Assembly: GCA_035945995.1 (NCBI GenBank)
Contig: DASYZR010000044.1
Location: 1-64,000 of the forward strand
Direction: 5' to 3'
Source: a bacterium
Lineage (GTDB): Bacteria > Sysuimicrobiota > Sysuimicrobiia > Sysuimicrobiales > Segetimicrobiaceae
DNA: 64,000 bases
This document shows, one piece after another, positions 35,314-45,737 of this stretch (position 1 is its first letter; each line of letters starts with the position of its first letter). The notes below the pieces were generated by a model. That model did no database searches. It had not been told where the DNA came from and worked only from the letters and a program-made list of their open reading frames with translations. Position numbers and translations under genes: made by a program.

Positions 35314-38300
35314 CTAGGGGGTGAGCTCCTCCCACATCTCGACGATCGCGCGGTTCTCCGCCACATTCTCCAGGAACGCCCTGCGCCAATCAGGGTCACT
35401 GATCTCCGCGGCACGAGCCATCAGTTCGCGATGGCCGGCCTCGGCGGCTTTCCGGGCCCGGTCCGGTTCGTTGAGGGCATCGAAGACCTCCGCGCAACTT
35501 TGGTACACCCACACCGGAAAATACATCCCCCTGGTCCCGTGCGCCTCGAGATAGTCCCAGATGTCCGCGGCATATTGCCGCGCTTCGTCCAGGTGAGCCT
35601 GGGCCAAGGCGCAGCGAGCCAGGCCGGCCGAAACTTCAACGACGGCGGCACGCCCGCCGAGATCGGTAAAGATCCCTATCGCCTCCGCGAACCGCCGCGC
35701 CGCGCCAGCCGCGTCGCCGGATTGCTCGAGGACGAACCCGAGATAGGTGACCGCCCCCGCCCGACCGTACGCGTCGTTCACCGCCACCATCTCACCGAGC
35801 GATTGCTCGAGGACGCGGCGCGCGGTTCTCCCATCATGCAATCGAAAGCACGCGTACCCGAGATTCTGGAGAGCGTACGCTCTCGAACGGCGGGCGCCAA
35901 CCCCGCCGGCCAACTCCAGTGCCTGCTCCAGCGTCGTCCGAGCCAACTTGTACAATCCCAGTTGCCAGTAGTTCACGCCGGTGTTGACCAGGCCGCGGGC
36001 TTCCTGGGCGCGGTTGCCCAGACGATGCCAGATCTCCACTTCCTGGCGGTGCAAGACCAGCGCCTGCGCAACGTCCCCGGACTCGGTATAGTAGATAGCC
36101 ACGTTCGAAAGGGTGAGTGCGAGAGTCGTCTCATCACCCAGGTCATGCGCGCGGCGGAGCGCCTCCTCCGCCGTCTGCCCCGCGGCGTTGAGCTCGCCGA
36201 GGCGCGTTTGCGACGGCACCTTCAATGACAGAGCCCGTACCTCAATTGACGGATTACCTGCGCGCCGCGCGGCGGCGATAGCCTCATCCGCCGCCCGCAA
36301 CCCCGCTCGATGGTCACCGGTCTTGCGCGCATACTCGGCCTGGCGGTGATAGACTTCCGCCCGCCGGGCATCGTCGTCCAGACTCTCGGCGAGTTCCAGC
36401 AGCTCCGCCACGTCGACACGCCAAGCATCCGGCTCACCGAGAATCCCCAAGACCTCTTCGCGCGCGAGCAGCACCAGCCAGCGGCGCTCGCGGTCGACCG
36501 GCGGCAGCAGATCCAGCGCGCGATCCAGGAATTTCCTCGCCTCCACGGTGGCGCCGCGTGCCTTGGCGCGGCCGCCTGCCTGTAGATACCGGTCGGCCGC
36601 TGCCGTCATGTCACCCGCGCGCTCCGCGTGCTCGCCCAGCAGTCCCGCGAACTCGTCGAGCCGGCCGGCCCTCCGCGCCTGCTCTTCCAGCCATGCGGCG
36701 GCGGCCTTGTGCAACTTGGCGCGCTCACGCTTCAGCACGCTCTCATACGTCACGTCGCGCAGCAGCATGTGATGGAAGCTCCATTCCGTGTCGCCTTCAA
36801 AGGACGATTCCGGTTGCGCCTCCACGAAGCCGCGCGGCTGCAGCGGCGCGAGGAGCGCATCGGGCCGGCGCACCCCGAGGGCCTCCAGTCCTCCGGCCCA
36901 GAAGTTGCGGCCGAAAATCGCGCCCCGCTGCAGCGCAGCCCGTTCCGCGTCGTTCAGGACGCTGAGACGCGTGAACAACAGGTGCTGCAGCGTGGCCGGC
37001 AGCGGGGTTTCCCTGAGGCGCGCGGAGACAAAGCCCGACGGATCGCGCGTCCGATCGATGATGCCGCGGTCCAGGAACCAGTTCACCACCTCTTCCACGA
37101 AGTAGGGCACGCCCTCGCACCGCTCCACGATCAGGCGCACAACGTCTTCGGGAACGTGCTCGACGGCGCGCAGCAACTCGGACACAAGCTCCCGCGTAGC
37201 CTCGTCGGACAGCGGCTGAAGATCCGTCGACACATACCGGGGATGGCGAAGGAGTTCTTCCGGCGGCGTCCATTCCGGCCGCGCCGCGGCCAGCACAAAG
37301 GTTCCGTGCGCCCCCTCGTCGGACGGCGCGTCCGCGAGCAATACCTGCACGAGATACTCCCAGGACGACGCATCCGCCCATTGCAGATCCTCGAGCAGAA
37401 ACTCAACGGGCTGTTCCCGCCGGATCATCTTCAAAACCTCGCGGCTCACCACAAGGCCGCGTCCCTTGACCTGGACCGGATCGCCGCGCATCGCCCCGAT
37501 ATGCGGACTCTCGGCAAACGGCAGGCCGACCAACAGACCGAGCGCGTGTGCGGGTTCGACCGCGTCGGTCTTGCTTAGCTCCTGGAAGCGTTGCACCCAT
37601 TTGGCCTCGGCCTGGGGAATCGGCGCATCTTCGGCGATCTGGAACCGATCGAACCACATGCGGCGGACCAGCGAAAACGGCTGCCGCGGATCGTCGGCAT
37701 AGGCGCGGGCCCTGAACAGGCGCACGACCTCCGGTCGCAGCTCCACCCACTCGCGCACATCGTCGAGCAGGCGACTCTTCCCGATTCCGGCGTCTCCCAC
37801 AAGCTGCGCCCACACGAATCGCCGGTTCTCGACGGCGTCCAGGTAGGCGGCCTGGAGGGCCCGCAGTTCCCGGTCGCGGCCGATGGTCCGCGTTTGGACG
37901 CCCGCCACGCCCCGGGCGAGAGTGCGGAACGGCCTCGACTTGGCACGGCGTACGAGATAGGTCTGGATCGGCTCCGGCGCGCCTTTCACCACGAGCGGCG
38001 GCTGCGGCGTGACGGAAAACACCCCGCGCACATGCTGGTAGGTGTCGTGGGAAATGAGAATCCCGCCGGGAGGCGCGGCGGACTGCAGGCGCGCCGCCAC
38101 GTTCATCGCATCGCCCGTCGCGGTGAAACTCTCTTTTCGCATCCGAGCCCAACTCGCCGACCACGACGAGACCGGTGTGGATTCCCACTCGAATCTGAAT
38201 GGGAGGCGCCCCATTCCACGCCGCGATTGCGCTTTGCGCCTCGAGCGCTGCGAGAATCGCATGCTCCGGATCACGCTCGCCGGAGGCCTCGGCGCCGAAG

Positions 38301-38650
38301 AGGGCAAGGAGACCGTCGCCGAGATACTGGGCCACCATGCCGTGATGGCCCCGGATGATCGTCCCGATGGCGGAGTGCAATTTCGCAACCGTCTGCCGCC
38401 ATTCTTCGGGGTCGAGGTTGTGCGCGAGCGCGGTCGAGCCGACGATATCGGTAAAGAGGATCGTGATGACGCGGCGTTCTTCGAACGGCCCGGATTGGGC
38501 CGGGACCTCCGTCTCGAGCGCGGCAAGCTGTTGGCGGAGCGCTGCGAGCGCGGGATCGACGACGGCGGCGCCGAGCGTGGCGCGCTGCGTCTCCAAGACC
38601 GACATCGCGTGACGCACTTGCTCGAGCCGACGCTGCAGGGACTCCGTCAC
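35314..38650 (-). pseudogene. Class III cyclase-AAA ATPase-TPR protein, split by a +1 frameshift
   Basis: The N-terminal part (GTG at 38650) encodes a coiled region and a cyclase domain with Asp68 (FTDIVGSTA) and Asp112 (QYLGDGLLALFG) up to GELGSDAK. The continuation (ESFTATGDAMNVAARLQSAA, then HVRGVF, AAA domain GDAGIGKSRLL, LLEDLQWAD, and a TPR array to residue ~1110) lies one base out of phase. The switch falls at a run of four A (38134-38137). Omitting one A, or one T of the nearby TTT, gives an uninterrupted protein of 1111 residues. Both halves keep coding quality, so the change is recent, an assembly error, or programmed. It lies 1 bp after dgt. Confidence 0.8.
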
Positions 38651-38651
38651 G

Positions 38652-39722
38652 TCACCCCGCCCAGGCGCGGGGCACGAACAGCCGCTCGTGGGTCCGGATC
38701 GCGAACCGGTCCGTCATCCCGGCGAGGAAGTCGCACACCGCGCGCTGCACGCTCGTCCGGCCCGACTCGGGGGACTCGCCCATTTCCTCCGGGTGTTCGA
38801 CGAAATACTCGAACAGTTCGCGCAGCAGCCGCTGGGCCTTGGCGACGTCGGCCTTCGCCGTCGACCCGCGATAGACGCGCTCGAAGAGAAAATCTTTGAG
38901 CTCGTTGAGGGCCCCGCGGACCGGCTCGCTCATCTGGATCCGCGGCTGGTCGGTCGACCGCGCCACGATATCCCGGACCGTCGAGTCGACCCACTGCCCC
39001 CGGGTCTCCCCGAGGACCGCGCGCACGGAAAACGGAACGTCCCGCTCATCGATCAATCCGGCGCGGATCGCGTCGTCGGTGTCGTGGTGCACGTACGCGA
39101 TCCGGTCGGCGACGCGGGCCAGCTGGCCCTCGACCGTATGGGGCAGCGCGTCGGCCGGGACGTCGTCGATCGGCGGCAGCGTCTCCAGGTCCTGCGGGCC
39201 CTTGGAATGACCGCCGATCCCGTCGCGGACTTCCCACGTCAGATTGAGGCCCTGCTCGATCACCCCGTCCCGCCGCCGGCGGCGCTCGAGCACCTCCACG
39301 ACGCGCAGGCTCTGCACGTCGTGGCGAAAGCCCCCGTGGGATGCCATCAGCCGGTCGAGGACCTCTTCGCCGGCATGCCCGAACGGGGGGTGGCCGAGAT
39401 CGTGGGCCAGGACGATGGCCTCGGTGAGATCTTCGTTAATCCGCACCGCCCGGGCGATCGTCCGGGCGATCTGGGCGACCTCCAGGGTGTGGGTGAGCCG
39501 CGTCCGGTAATGGTCGCCCTCCGGCGCGATGAAGACCTGCGTCTTGTGCATCAGCCGGCGGAAGGCCTTCGAGTGTACGATCCGGTCGCGGTCGCGCTGG
39601 AACTCGGTGCGGATCGGATCGCGGTCCTCCGGGCGGGCGCGTCCGCGCGACGCGGCGCTCCGGGCGGCGTACGGCGCGAGAAGCCGCTTCTCCCACGTCT
39701 CCGTGGTCTCGCGGGGGTTCAC
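38652..39722 (-). CDS. dgt: dGTP triphosphohydrolase-like HD protein
   Basis: A 356-residue HD-domain dNTPase that splits dGTP or other dNTPs into deoxynucleoside and triphosphate. The metal-binding residues are visible: the first His in RTRLTHTLEVAQIARTIARA, the His-Asp pair in LAHDLGHPPFGHAGEEVLD and a downstream Asp in RIAYVHHDTDDA. The N-terminus PEDRDPIRTEFQRDRDRIVH is typical of the short Dgt clade. GTG start. The gene normally neighbours dnaG in many Gram-positive genomes; here it is 18.5 kb away. The frameshifted cyclase gene begins 1 bp after its stop. Confidence 0.94.
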   Translation of the reverse strand: MNPRETTETWEKRLLAPYAARSAASRGRARPEDRDPIRTEFQRDRDRIVHSKAFRRLMHKTQVFIAPEGDHYRTRLTHTLEVAQIARTIARAVRINEDLTEAIVLAHDLGHPPFGHAGEEVLDRLMASHGGFRHDVQSLRVVEVLERRRRRDGVIEQGLNLTWEVRDGIGGHSKGPQDLETLPPIDDVPADALPHTVEGQLARVADRIAYVHHDTDDAIRAGLIDERDVPFSVRAVLGETRGQWVDSTVRDIVARSTDQPRIQMSEPVRGALNELKDFLFERVYRGSTAKADVAKAQRLLRELFEYFVEHPEEMGESPESGRTSVQRAVCDFLAGMTDRFAIRTHERLFVPRAWAG

Positions 39723-39793
39723 GACCGGTCTCGCCGCATCCGCTCCGCCCCGTTCCCGCCGTCTGTCTCCCTCTACTCGCAGGCCGGTGGTGC

Positions 39794-39837
39794 GAGACCG
39801 GCCTCACGAGCGGCCGGCACCGGCCGCCCGCGGTCTC
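39794..39837 (-). terminator. Nested GC-rich hairpin after ppdK
   Basis: The outer arms GAGACCG and CGGTCTC enclose an inner palindrome (39810-39827, GCGGCCG/CGGCCGC). It starts 10 bp past the ppdK stop. There is no T-run. It probably separates ppdK from dgt transcription; strength cannot be judged. Confidence 0.4.
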
Positions 39838-39847
39838 ACCTGCCGTC

Positions 39848-42610
39848 TTACTTGTCGCGCTCGGCGCGGGTCCGCCGCTCCCGCAGCGCGGCCTGCGCCG
39901 CGGCGAGACGCGCCGTCGGCACTCGGAACGGCGAGCAACTGACGTAGGTCAGCCCCACCTTGTGGCAGAAGTCGATGCTCGCCGGGTCGCCGCCGTGCTC
40001 GCCGCAGATGCCGAGCTCGAGATCGGGACGGACCTTGCGCGCCTCCCGCACCGCCATGTCGATCAGCACGCCCACGCCGTCGACGTCGAGAACTTGAAAC
40101 GGGTTCTCCGGCAAGATCTTGCGCTTGACGTACTCGAGCAGGAACTTGCCCTCCGCGTCGTCCCGGCTGAAGCCGAAAATCAACTGGGTCAGGTCGTTGC
40201 TGCCGAACGAGAAGAACTCGGCGATTTTGGCGATCTCCCCGGCCACGACGCAGGCGCGGGGTATTTCGATCATCGTCCCGAACTTGTAGGCGACGCGGAC
40301 GCCCTGCTCCCGCATCACCTGCCGGGCCAGCGGCCGCAGCCGCTCCTCGACGACCCGCAGCTCGTTCACGTGCCCGACCAGCGGGATCATGATCTCGGCG
40401 TGGGTTTTGACGCGGTCCTTGGCGAGGGCGCACGCCGCCTCGAGAATCGCCCGCACCTGCATGTCGATGATCCCCGGGAAGAGCAGGCCGAGGCGAATCC
40501 CGCGCAGCCCGAGCATCGGATTCTGCTCGCGCATGCCCTGGACGGCGCGCAGGAGGTGCTCCTTCTCGGCGAGGCCCGCCGGATCGTTCCCGCGGACGCG
40601 CAGCTCGACCACCTCGGCCAGCAGCTCGTCGTAGCGGGGCAGAAACTCGTGCAGCGGCGGGTCGATCAGACGGATGACGACGGTCTGCCCCGTCATCGCG
40701 CGGAGGATGCCGATGAAGTCCTGCCGCTGCACCGGCAGCAGCTCGTCGAGCGCACGCTGGCGCTCCGCGTCGGTCTCGGCGAGGATCATCCGGCGCACGA
40801 TCGGCAGGCGCTCTTCTTCGAAGAACATGTGCTCCGTCCGGCACAGCCCGATGCCCTCGGCGCCGAACGCGCGGGCCCGCTCCGCGTCCCGCGGGTAATC
40901 CGCGTTGGCCCACACGCCGAGGCGGCGCGTCCGATCGGCCCAGCCGAGCAGCGTTTGCAAATCGGCGTCGCCGGCGAGGTCGGGGTCGATCGTGCGGATG
41001 GCGCGGCCGAAGACCTCGCCGGTCGTCCCGTCGATCGACACGAACTCGCCCTGCCGGATCACGGTGCCGTCCACGCTGAACTGCCGCGCGTCCGGATCGA
41101 CGCGGATCGCCTCCGCGCCCGCGACGCACGGCTTGCCGAGCCCCCTCGCCACGACCGCGGCATGGCTCGTGGCGCCCCCGCGGGCGGTCAGAATGCCGCG
41201 CGCGACGAGCATCCCGTGCACGTCGTCGGGATTCGTCTCGGGACGAACGAGAATTACGGCCTGCCCGGTGGCCGCCAACTCGACCGCCGTGTCGGGATCG
41301 AAGACCGCGATGCCGGTCGCCGCGCCCGGCGAGGCGTTGAGGCCCCGGGCCAGCAGCTTCCCTTCGCGCTCCGCGGCCGTCTTGTCGTCCGGATCGAATC
41401 GCGGCAGCAGCAGCTGGTAGATCTGCTCCGGCTCCACGCGGAGCAGCGCTTCGTCCTTCCCGATCAGACGCTCGCGCACCATGTCGACGGCGGCCTTGAC
41501 CGCGGCCTGCGCGGTCCGCTTGCCGTTGCGGGTCTGAAGCATCCACAGCCGGCCGCGCTCGACGGTGAACTCGAGATCCTGGATGTCTTTGTAGTGGCGC
41601 TCCAGCATCTGCGCCACCTTGAGGAACTGCTTGTAGACCCCGGGCATCTCGGTCTGCAGCTGGCTGATCGGATGCGGCGTGCGGATGCCGGCGACCACGT
41701 CTTCGCCCTGGGCGTTCGGCAGGTACTCGCCGTACAACCCCTTCTCGCCGGTCGCCGGGTTGCGGGTAAACGCGACGCCCGTCGCGCTGTCCTGCCCCAT
41801 GTTGCCGAAGACCATCGCCTGGACGTTGACGGCCGTCCCGAGGTCGTGCGGAATCTTGTTGAAGTTGCGGTAGTCGACCGCGCGCCGGCCCATCCACGAA
41901 TCGAAGACCGCGCGGATGGACATCTCGAGCTGTTGCCCGGGGTCCGTGGGAAACGTCACCCCCGTCTCCCGTTTGATGAGCTCCATGAACGCGGCCGCCA
42001 GCTCGCGGAGGTCCACGGCGGTGAGATCGGTGTCGAGGTGGGCCCCGACCCGCTGCTTGAGCCCCTCGAGGAGGTGCTCGAACTTGTCGCCGGGGACGCC
42101 GAGGACGATCTTGCCGAACATCTGCACGAACCGCCGGTACGCGTCCGCGGCGAAACGCTCGTTGTCCGTGAGCGCGGCGAGGCCGCGCACGGTCTCCGGA
42201 TTGAGGCCGAGGTTCAGGACCGTGTCCATCATGCCGGGCATCGAGAACTTGGCGCCCGAGCGGACCGAGACGAGCAGCGGGTTCTTGGGATCCCCGAACC
42301 GCTTGCCCATCTTGCGCTCCACGATCGCCAGGGCGCGCCGCACGTCCGCCATCAACCCCGCCGGAAACGTCTTCTTGTTCGCGAGGTACGCGTTGCACAC
42401 GGCCGTGGTGATCGTGAATCCGGGCGGCACGGGCAGGCCCACCCGGCTCATCTCCGCCAGGCCGGCGCCCTTGCCGCCCAGCAGGTCGCGCATCGAGGCG
42501 TTGCCCTCTTCGAAGAGCCAGATGGGTTTCATCCCCGCGCGGGAAGCATTGCCGGCTCCATCCCGGCGGCCGGGCGCGCGCCGGGGCTTGGTCCCGAGAC
42601 GAATGGCCAT
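39848..42610 (-). CDS. ppdK: Pyruvate, phosphate dikinase
   Basis: A 920-residue PPDK that interconverts pyruvate + ATP + Pi and phosphoenolpyruvate + AMP + PPi. The ATP-grasp part begins WLFEEGNASMRDLLGGKGAG and VGLPVPPGFTITT. The phosphorylated histidine is His483 in GGATSHAAVVARGLG. The C-terminal barrel has GLCRTEHMFF, and GICGEHGGDPASIDFCHKVG with the catalytic Cys. The start was chosen as the ATG at 42610, which follows GAGGTGA by 9 nt. This gives a 26-residue Arg-rich extension before the usual family start (Met at 42532, MKPIWLF). It follows glyS by 54 bp and ends in a nested hairpin. Confidence 0.96.
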   Translation of the reverse strand: MAIRLGTKPRRAPGRRDGAGNASRAGMKPIWLFEEGNASMRDLLGGKGAGLAEMSRVGLPVPPGFTITTAVCNAYLANKKTFPAGLMADVRRALAIVERKMGKRFGDPKNPLLVSVRSGAKFSMPGMMDTVLNLGLNPETVRGLAALTDNERFAADAYRRFVQMFGKIVLGVPGDKFEHLLEGLKQRVGAHLDTDLTAVDLRELAAAFMELIKRETGVTFPTDPGQQLEMSIRAVFDSWMGRRAVDYRNFNKIPHDLGTAVNVQAMVFGNMGQDSATGVAFTRNPATGEKGLYGEYLPNAQGEDVVAGIRTPHPISQLQTEMPGVYKQFLKVAQMLERHYKDIQDLEFTVERGRLWMLQTRNGKRTAQAAVKAAVDMVRERLIGKDEALLRVEPEQIYQLLLPRFDPDDKTAAEREGKLLARGLNASPGAATGIAVFDPDTAVELAATGQAVILVRPETNPDDVHGMLVARGILTARGGATSHAAVVARGLGKPCVAGAEAIRVDPDARQFSVDGTVIRQGEFVSIDGTTGEVFGRAIRTIDPDLAGDADLQTLLGWADRTRRLGVWANADYPRDAERARAFGAEGIGLCRTEHMFFEEERLPIVRRMILAETDAERQRALDELLPVQRQDFIGILRAMTGQTVVIRLIDPPLHEFLPRYDELLAEVVELRVRGNDPAGLAEKEHLLRAVQGMREQNPMLGLRGIRLGLLFPGIIDMQVRAILEAACALAKDRVKTHAEIMIPLVGHVNELRVVEERLRPLARQVMREQGVRVAYKFGTMIEIPRACVVAGEIAKIAEFFSFGSNDLTQLIFGFSRDDAEGKFLLEYVKRKILPENPFQVLDVDGVGVLIDMAVREARKVRPDLELGICGEHGGDPASIDFCHKVGLTYVSCSPFRVPTARLAAAQAALRERRTRAERDK

Positions 42611-42664
42611 GAGCGATGTCACCTCACGTGGCGGACTTGTACAGCCTGGGAGACGCCAGACACT

Positions 42665-44854
42665 TCATGCTTGGGAGACACGCGCCGGCTTTCCTTCCGG
42701 ACGCGTCTCGGCAACGACGAGGCGCGACAGATCGGCGATCGGCCGCACCAGGCGCACCACCCCGGCGAGCAGGCTCAGGCGGTTGCGCCGGATCGCCTCG
42801 TCCTCGGCCATGACCAGCACGTCGGTGAAGAACCGGTCGACCGGGCCGGCGAGCGCCGCGAGACGGCGCAGCCGCCGCTCGTACTGCGCGGTCAGATCGC
42901 CCGCCACCGCCCGCGGCGGCGGCTCCCGCCCGTCGAGGGCGGCGCCCGAGACCGACGCGGCGCGGACCGCGTCCAGCAGGTCCTGTTCGGCCGCCGCCGC
43001 GATCAGATCTTCCCGGATCTCGGCCTCGAACCCCGGCGGCACGATCCGGGCGGCGCGATCAAACGCGGTGTAGGTGGCGGGAAACTCCGGGGCGCGCCGA
43101 AAGGTCCACAGCGCGCGGGCCCGGGCCGCGGCATCCGGCGGCGCGTCCAGCCCGGCGGCGAGGGCCGCGTCGACCGTGTCGTAGCTGATGCCCTCCTCGA
43201 TGAGCGCGGCGCGCAGCCGCTGGCGCGCGAGGTCCAGCACGGCGTCGAGCACGCGGGCGCGGATCGCGGCGGCGTCGACGCCGTAGGCGTCGAGCGCGTA
43301 GCCCGCCAACTCGGAGAGGGTGCTCGGCCACTGCCGGTCGAGCAGGATCGTGACGATCGCACCGGCGGCACGGCGCAGCCCGTAGGGATCCTGTGAGCCG
43401 CTCGGCACCAGGCCGGCGGACAGGGCCCCGGCGAGCGTGTCGACGTGGTCCAGCAGCGCGAGGCGCGCGCCGACGGCCGTGCGGGGCAGGACGCCGCCGC
43501 GCGGCAGATACTGCTCTTCGATCGCGTCCGCGACCGCGTCCGGCTCGCCGTCGAGGCGCGCGTAGAGCGTGCCCACGGCGCCTTGCAGCTCCGGCAGTTC
43601 GCGCACGACGCGCGTCAGAAGATCCGCCTTGGCGAGCAGCGCGGCGCGGTCCAACGCCGCCGCGACCTCCGCGTCGTCCCGAAGGGCCGCGGAAAGGCGT
43701 CCGGCGAGCGTGCGAAGTCGTCCCGTCTTCGCGGCCATGGTGCCGAGCGGCTCGAGAAACATCACGTCCTCGAGACCCGGCACACGGGCCTCGAGCGTTT
43801 GCGCGCGGTCCGCCTCAAAAAAGAATCGGGCGTCGGCGAGGCGGGCGCGCAGCACCCATTCGTTGCCTTCGCGCACGCCGTCGAGCCCCCGCGTCCCCCC
43901 GTTGCGGACCGCGACAAACGCCGGCAGGAGCGCGCCCTCGGCGTTCTCCACGGCAAAGTACTTTTGATGGTGCTGCATCACCGTGATCAGGATCACGCGG
44001 GGGAGGACTTCGAAGCCGGCGTTGAAGCGGCCCGCAAACGCCGTCGGCCACTCGACGAGCTGCACGGTCTCCTCGAGCAGCCCGGGATCGAGGATCGGGC
44101 GGCCGCCCGCGCTCCGGGCGGCCCGCCGCAGGCCGGCGATGATGCGGCGCCGCCGCTCATCCGGATCGAGCAGCACCCGCGCCGTCCGCACGACGGTCTC
44201 ATAGTGTTCCGCCGACGGCACGGAGACACGGCCGGGGTGCAGGGTGCGGTGGCTGGCCGTCTCGCGCCCGGCGGCGACGCCGGCGAACGCGCACGGGACG
44301 ACGTCGTCTCCGAGCAGTGCGAGGAGCCACCGCACCGGCCGCGAGAACCGCACCGTCCCCGCGCCCCACCGCATCGCCCGGGGAAAGGTCAGCCGGCCGG
44401 CGAGTGCCGGCAGCAGCCCGGCGAGCGCGGCGACCGTCTGGCTGCCCGCCTCACGCCGCACCGCGTACACGTACTCTCCCTGCGGGGTCGTCCGCCGCTC
44501 GAGCGCGGCCACGTCGACACCCTGCGCCCTCGCGAATCCCTCCGCGGCGGCGGTCGGACCTCCGTCGGCGGCAAAGGCGGCCCGCACCGCGGGACCGCGC
44601 ACCTCGCGAACGTTGTCGCGCTGGCGGAGCGCCACGTCCTCCACGGTCAGGACGAGGCGGCGCGGGGTCGAATAGACGGCGACCTGGCCGGATTCGATTC
44701 TGGCTTCCGCCAGCGCGGGCGGAGCGATCTCGCGCAGCTGGCGGGCCCCGTCCCAGGCGGCTGCCGGCGGCAGTTCCTCGGTCCCGATCTCGAATACGAG
44801 GCGGGCGTGCCCCGGGCGCCGCGGCCGCGCGGACTCCGCACGGTCAACCGGCAT
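42665..44854 (-). CDS. glyS: Glycyl-tRNA synthetase beta subunit
   Basis: The 729-residue beta subunit of the alpha2beta2 GlyRS contributes tRNA recognition. Family motifs: [20 protein letters not shown] at the start, [60 protein letters not shown] with [12 protein letters not shown], and the C-terminal anticodon-binding part ending [16 protein letters not shown]. The ATG at 44854 has GAGGAG just upstream and overlaps the end of glyQ by 11 bp. The two-subunit bacterial GlyRS fits the Gram-positive-like gene order. Confidence 0.97.
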   Translation of the reverse strand: MPVDRAESARPRRPGHARLVFEIGTEELPPAAAWDGARQLREIAPPALAEARIESGQVAVYSTPRRLVLTVEDVALRQRDNVREVRGPAVRAAFAADGGPTAAAEGFARAQGVDVAALERRTTPQGEYVYAVRREAGSQTVAALAGLLPALAGRLTFPRAMRWGAGTVRFSRPVRWLLALLGDDVVPCAFAGVAAGRETASHRTLHPGRVSVPSAEHYETVVRTARVLLDPDERRRRIIAGLRRAARSAGGRPILDPGLLEETVQLVEWPTAFAGRFNAGFEVLPRVILITVMQHHQKYFAVENAEGALLPAFVAVRNGGTRGLDGVREGNEWVLRARLADARFFFEADRAQTLEARVPGLEDVMFLEPLGTMAAKTGRLRTLAGRLSAALRDDAEVAAALDRAALLAKADLLTRVVRELPELQGAVGTLYARLDGEPDAVADAIEEQYLPRGGVLPRTAVGARLALLDHVDTLAGALSAGLVPSGSQDPYGLRRAAGAIVTILLDRQWPSTLSELAGYALDAYGVDAAAIRARVLDAVLDLARQRLRAALIEEGISYDTVDAALAAGLDAPPDAAARARALWTFRRAPEFPATYTAFDRAARIVPPGFEAEIREDLIAAAAEQDLLDAVRAASVSGAALDGREPPPRAVAGDLTAQYERRLRRLAALAGPVDRFFTDVLVMAEDEAIRRNRLSLLAGVVRLVRPIADLSRLVVAETRPEGKPARVSQA

Positions 44855-45728
44855 GCGTCTCCTCGTGCAAAAGCGGCCACCCCATCGACTCGCGCTGCGC
44901 GAGGTACCGCTCCGCGCACCCCCGCGCGATGACCCGGCAGCGCCCGAGCAGGCTCGCGCGATCGGCGACGCCCACGGCGCCACGCGCGTCCAACAGGTTG
45001 AAGGCGTGTGAGCACTTCAAGAGCTGCTCGTAGGCCGGCAGCACGAGGCCGGCCTCGAGCAGCCGCTGCCCTTCCCGATCGTAGGCGTCGAACAGGGCGC
45101 GGAGCGTCGCGACGTCGGCCGAGGCGAACGCGTGGGCCGACTGCTCCACTTCCTCCTGCCGCCGGATCTCCCCGTAGGTGATACCGGGCGCCCATTCGAG
45201 GTCGAAAACACTCGCCTTTCGCTGGATGAACTGGGCGATCCGCTCCGTTCCGTAGGTCAGCTCCGCCGCGACGAGCGGCAGATCAAGGCCCCCGACCTGC
45301 TGAAAGTAGGTGAACTGACTGATCTCTTGCCCGTCGAGGAAGACCTGCCAGCCGACGCCCCAGGCGCCGCCCGTCGGCCATTCCCAGTTGTCTTCGAGGA
45401 ACCGGAGGTCGTGGTCGCGGGGACGAACGCCGACGGTCTCGAGACTCCGGATGTAGACGTCCTGCACGTCGTCCGGCGAGGGCTTCAGGATCACCTGGTA
45501 CTGATAGTGCTGGTAGAGGCGGTTCGGATTCTCCCCGTAGCGGGCATCGGCCGGCCGGCGGCTGGGTTGGACGTAGGCGGCCCGCCAGGGCTCCGGCCCG
45601 AGGGCGCGCAAGAATGTGGCGGGATGCATCGTGCCGGCCCCGACTTCGACGTCGTAGGGCTGCGCGATCACGCAACCCTGCGCCGCCCAGAATCGCTCCA
45701 GGCCGATGAGGAGGTCCTGAAAGGTCAC
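44844..45728 (-). CDS. glyQ: Glycyl-tRNA synthetase alpha subunit
   Basis: The 294-residue catalytic alpha subunit. It begins [20 protein letters not shown] and contains the class II synthetase core: [58 protein letters not shown] and [20 protein letters not shown]. The start is GTG at 45728. It overlaps glyS by 11 bp (translational coupling) and follows the small membrane protein gene by 9 bp. Confidence 0.97.
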   Translation of the reverse strand: MTFQDLLIGLERFWAAQGCVIAQPYDVEVGAGTMHPATFLRALGPEPWRAAYVQPSRRPADARYGENPNRLYQHYQYQVILKPSPDDVQDVYIRSLETVGVRPRDHDLRFLEDNWEWPTGGAWGVGWQVFLDGQEISQFTYFQQVGGLDLPLVAAELTYGTERIAQFIQRKASVFDLEWAPGITYGEIRRQEEVEQSAHAFASADVATLRALFDAYDREGQRLLEAGLVLPAYEQLLKCSHAFNLLDARGAVGVADRASLLGRCRVIARGCAERYLAQRESMGWPLLHEETHAG

Positions 45729-45737
45729 TATCCGACG

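Noticed and set aside
42611-42664. T-box or riboswitch between glyS and ppdK; the direct repeat TGGGAGAC
   Set aside because: Only 54 bp, within an operon, with no T-box AGGGUGGNACCGCG-type element; the repeat is partly in the glyS coding end.
39962-43396. 1144-codon plus-strand open frame opposite ppdK and glyS
   Set aside because: Antisense shadow of two certain genes with biased composition; no recognisable motif.
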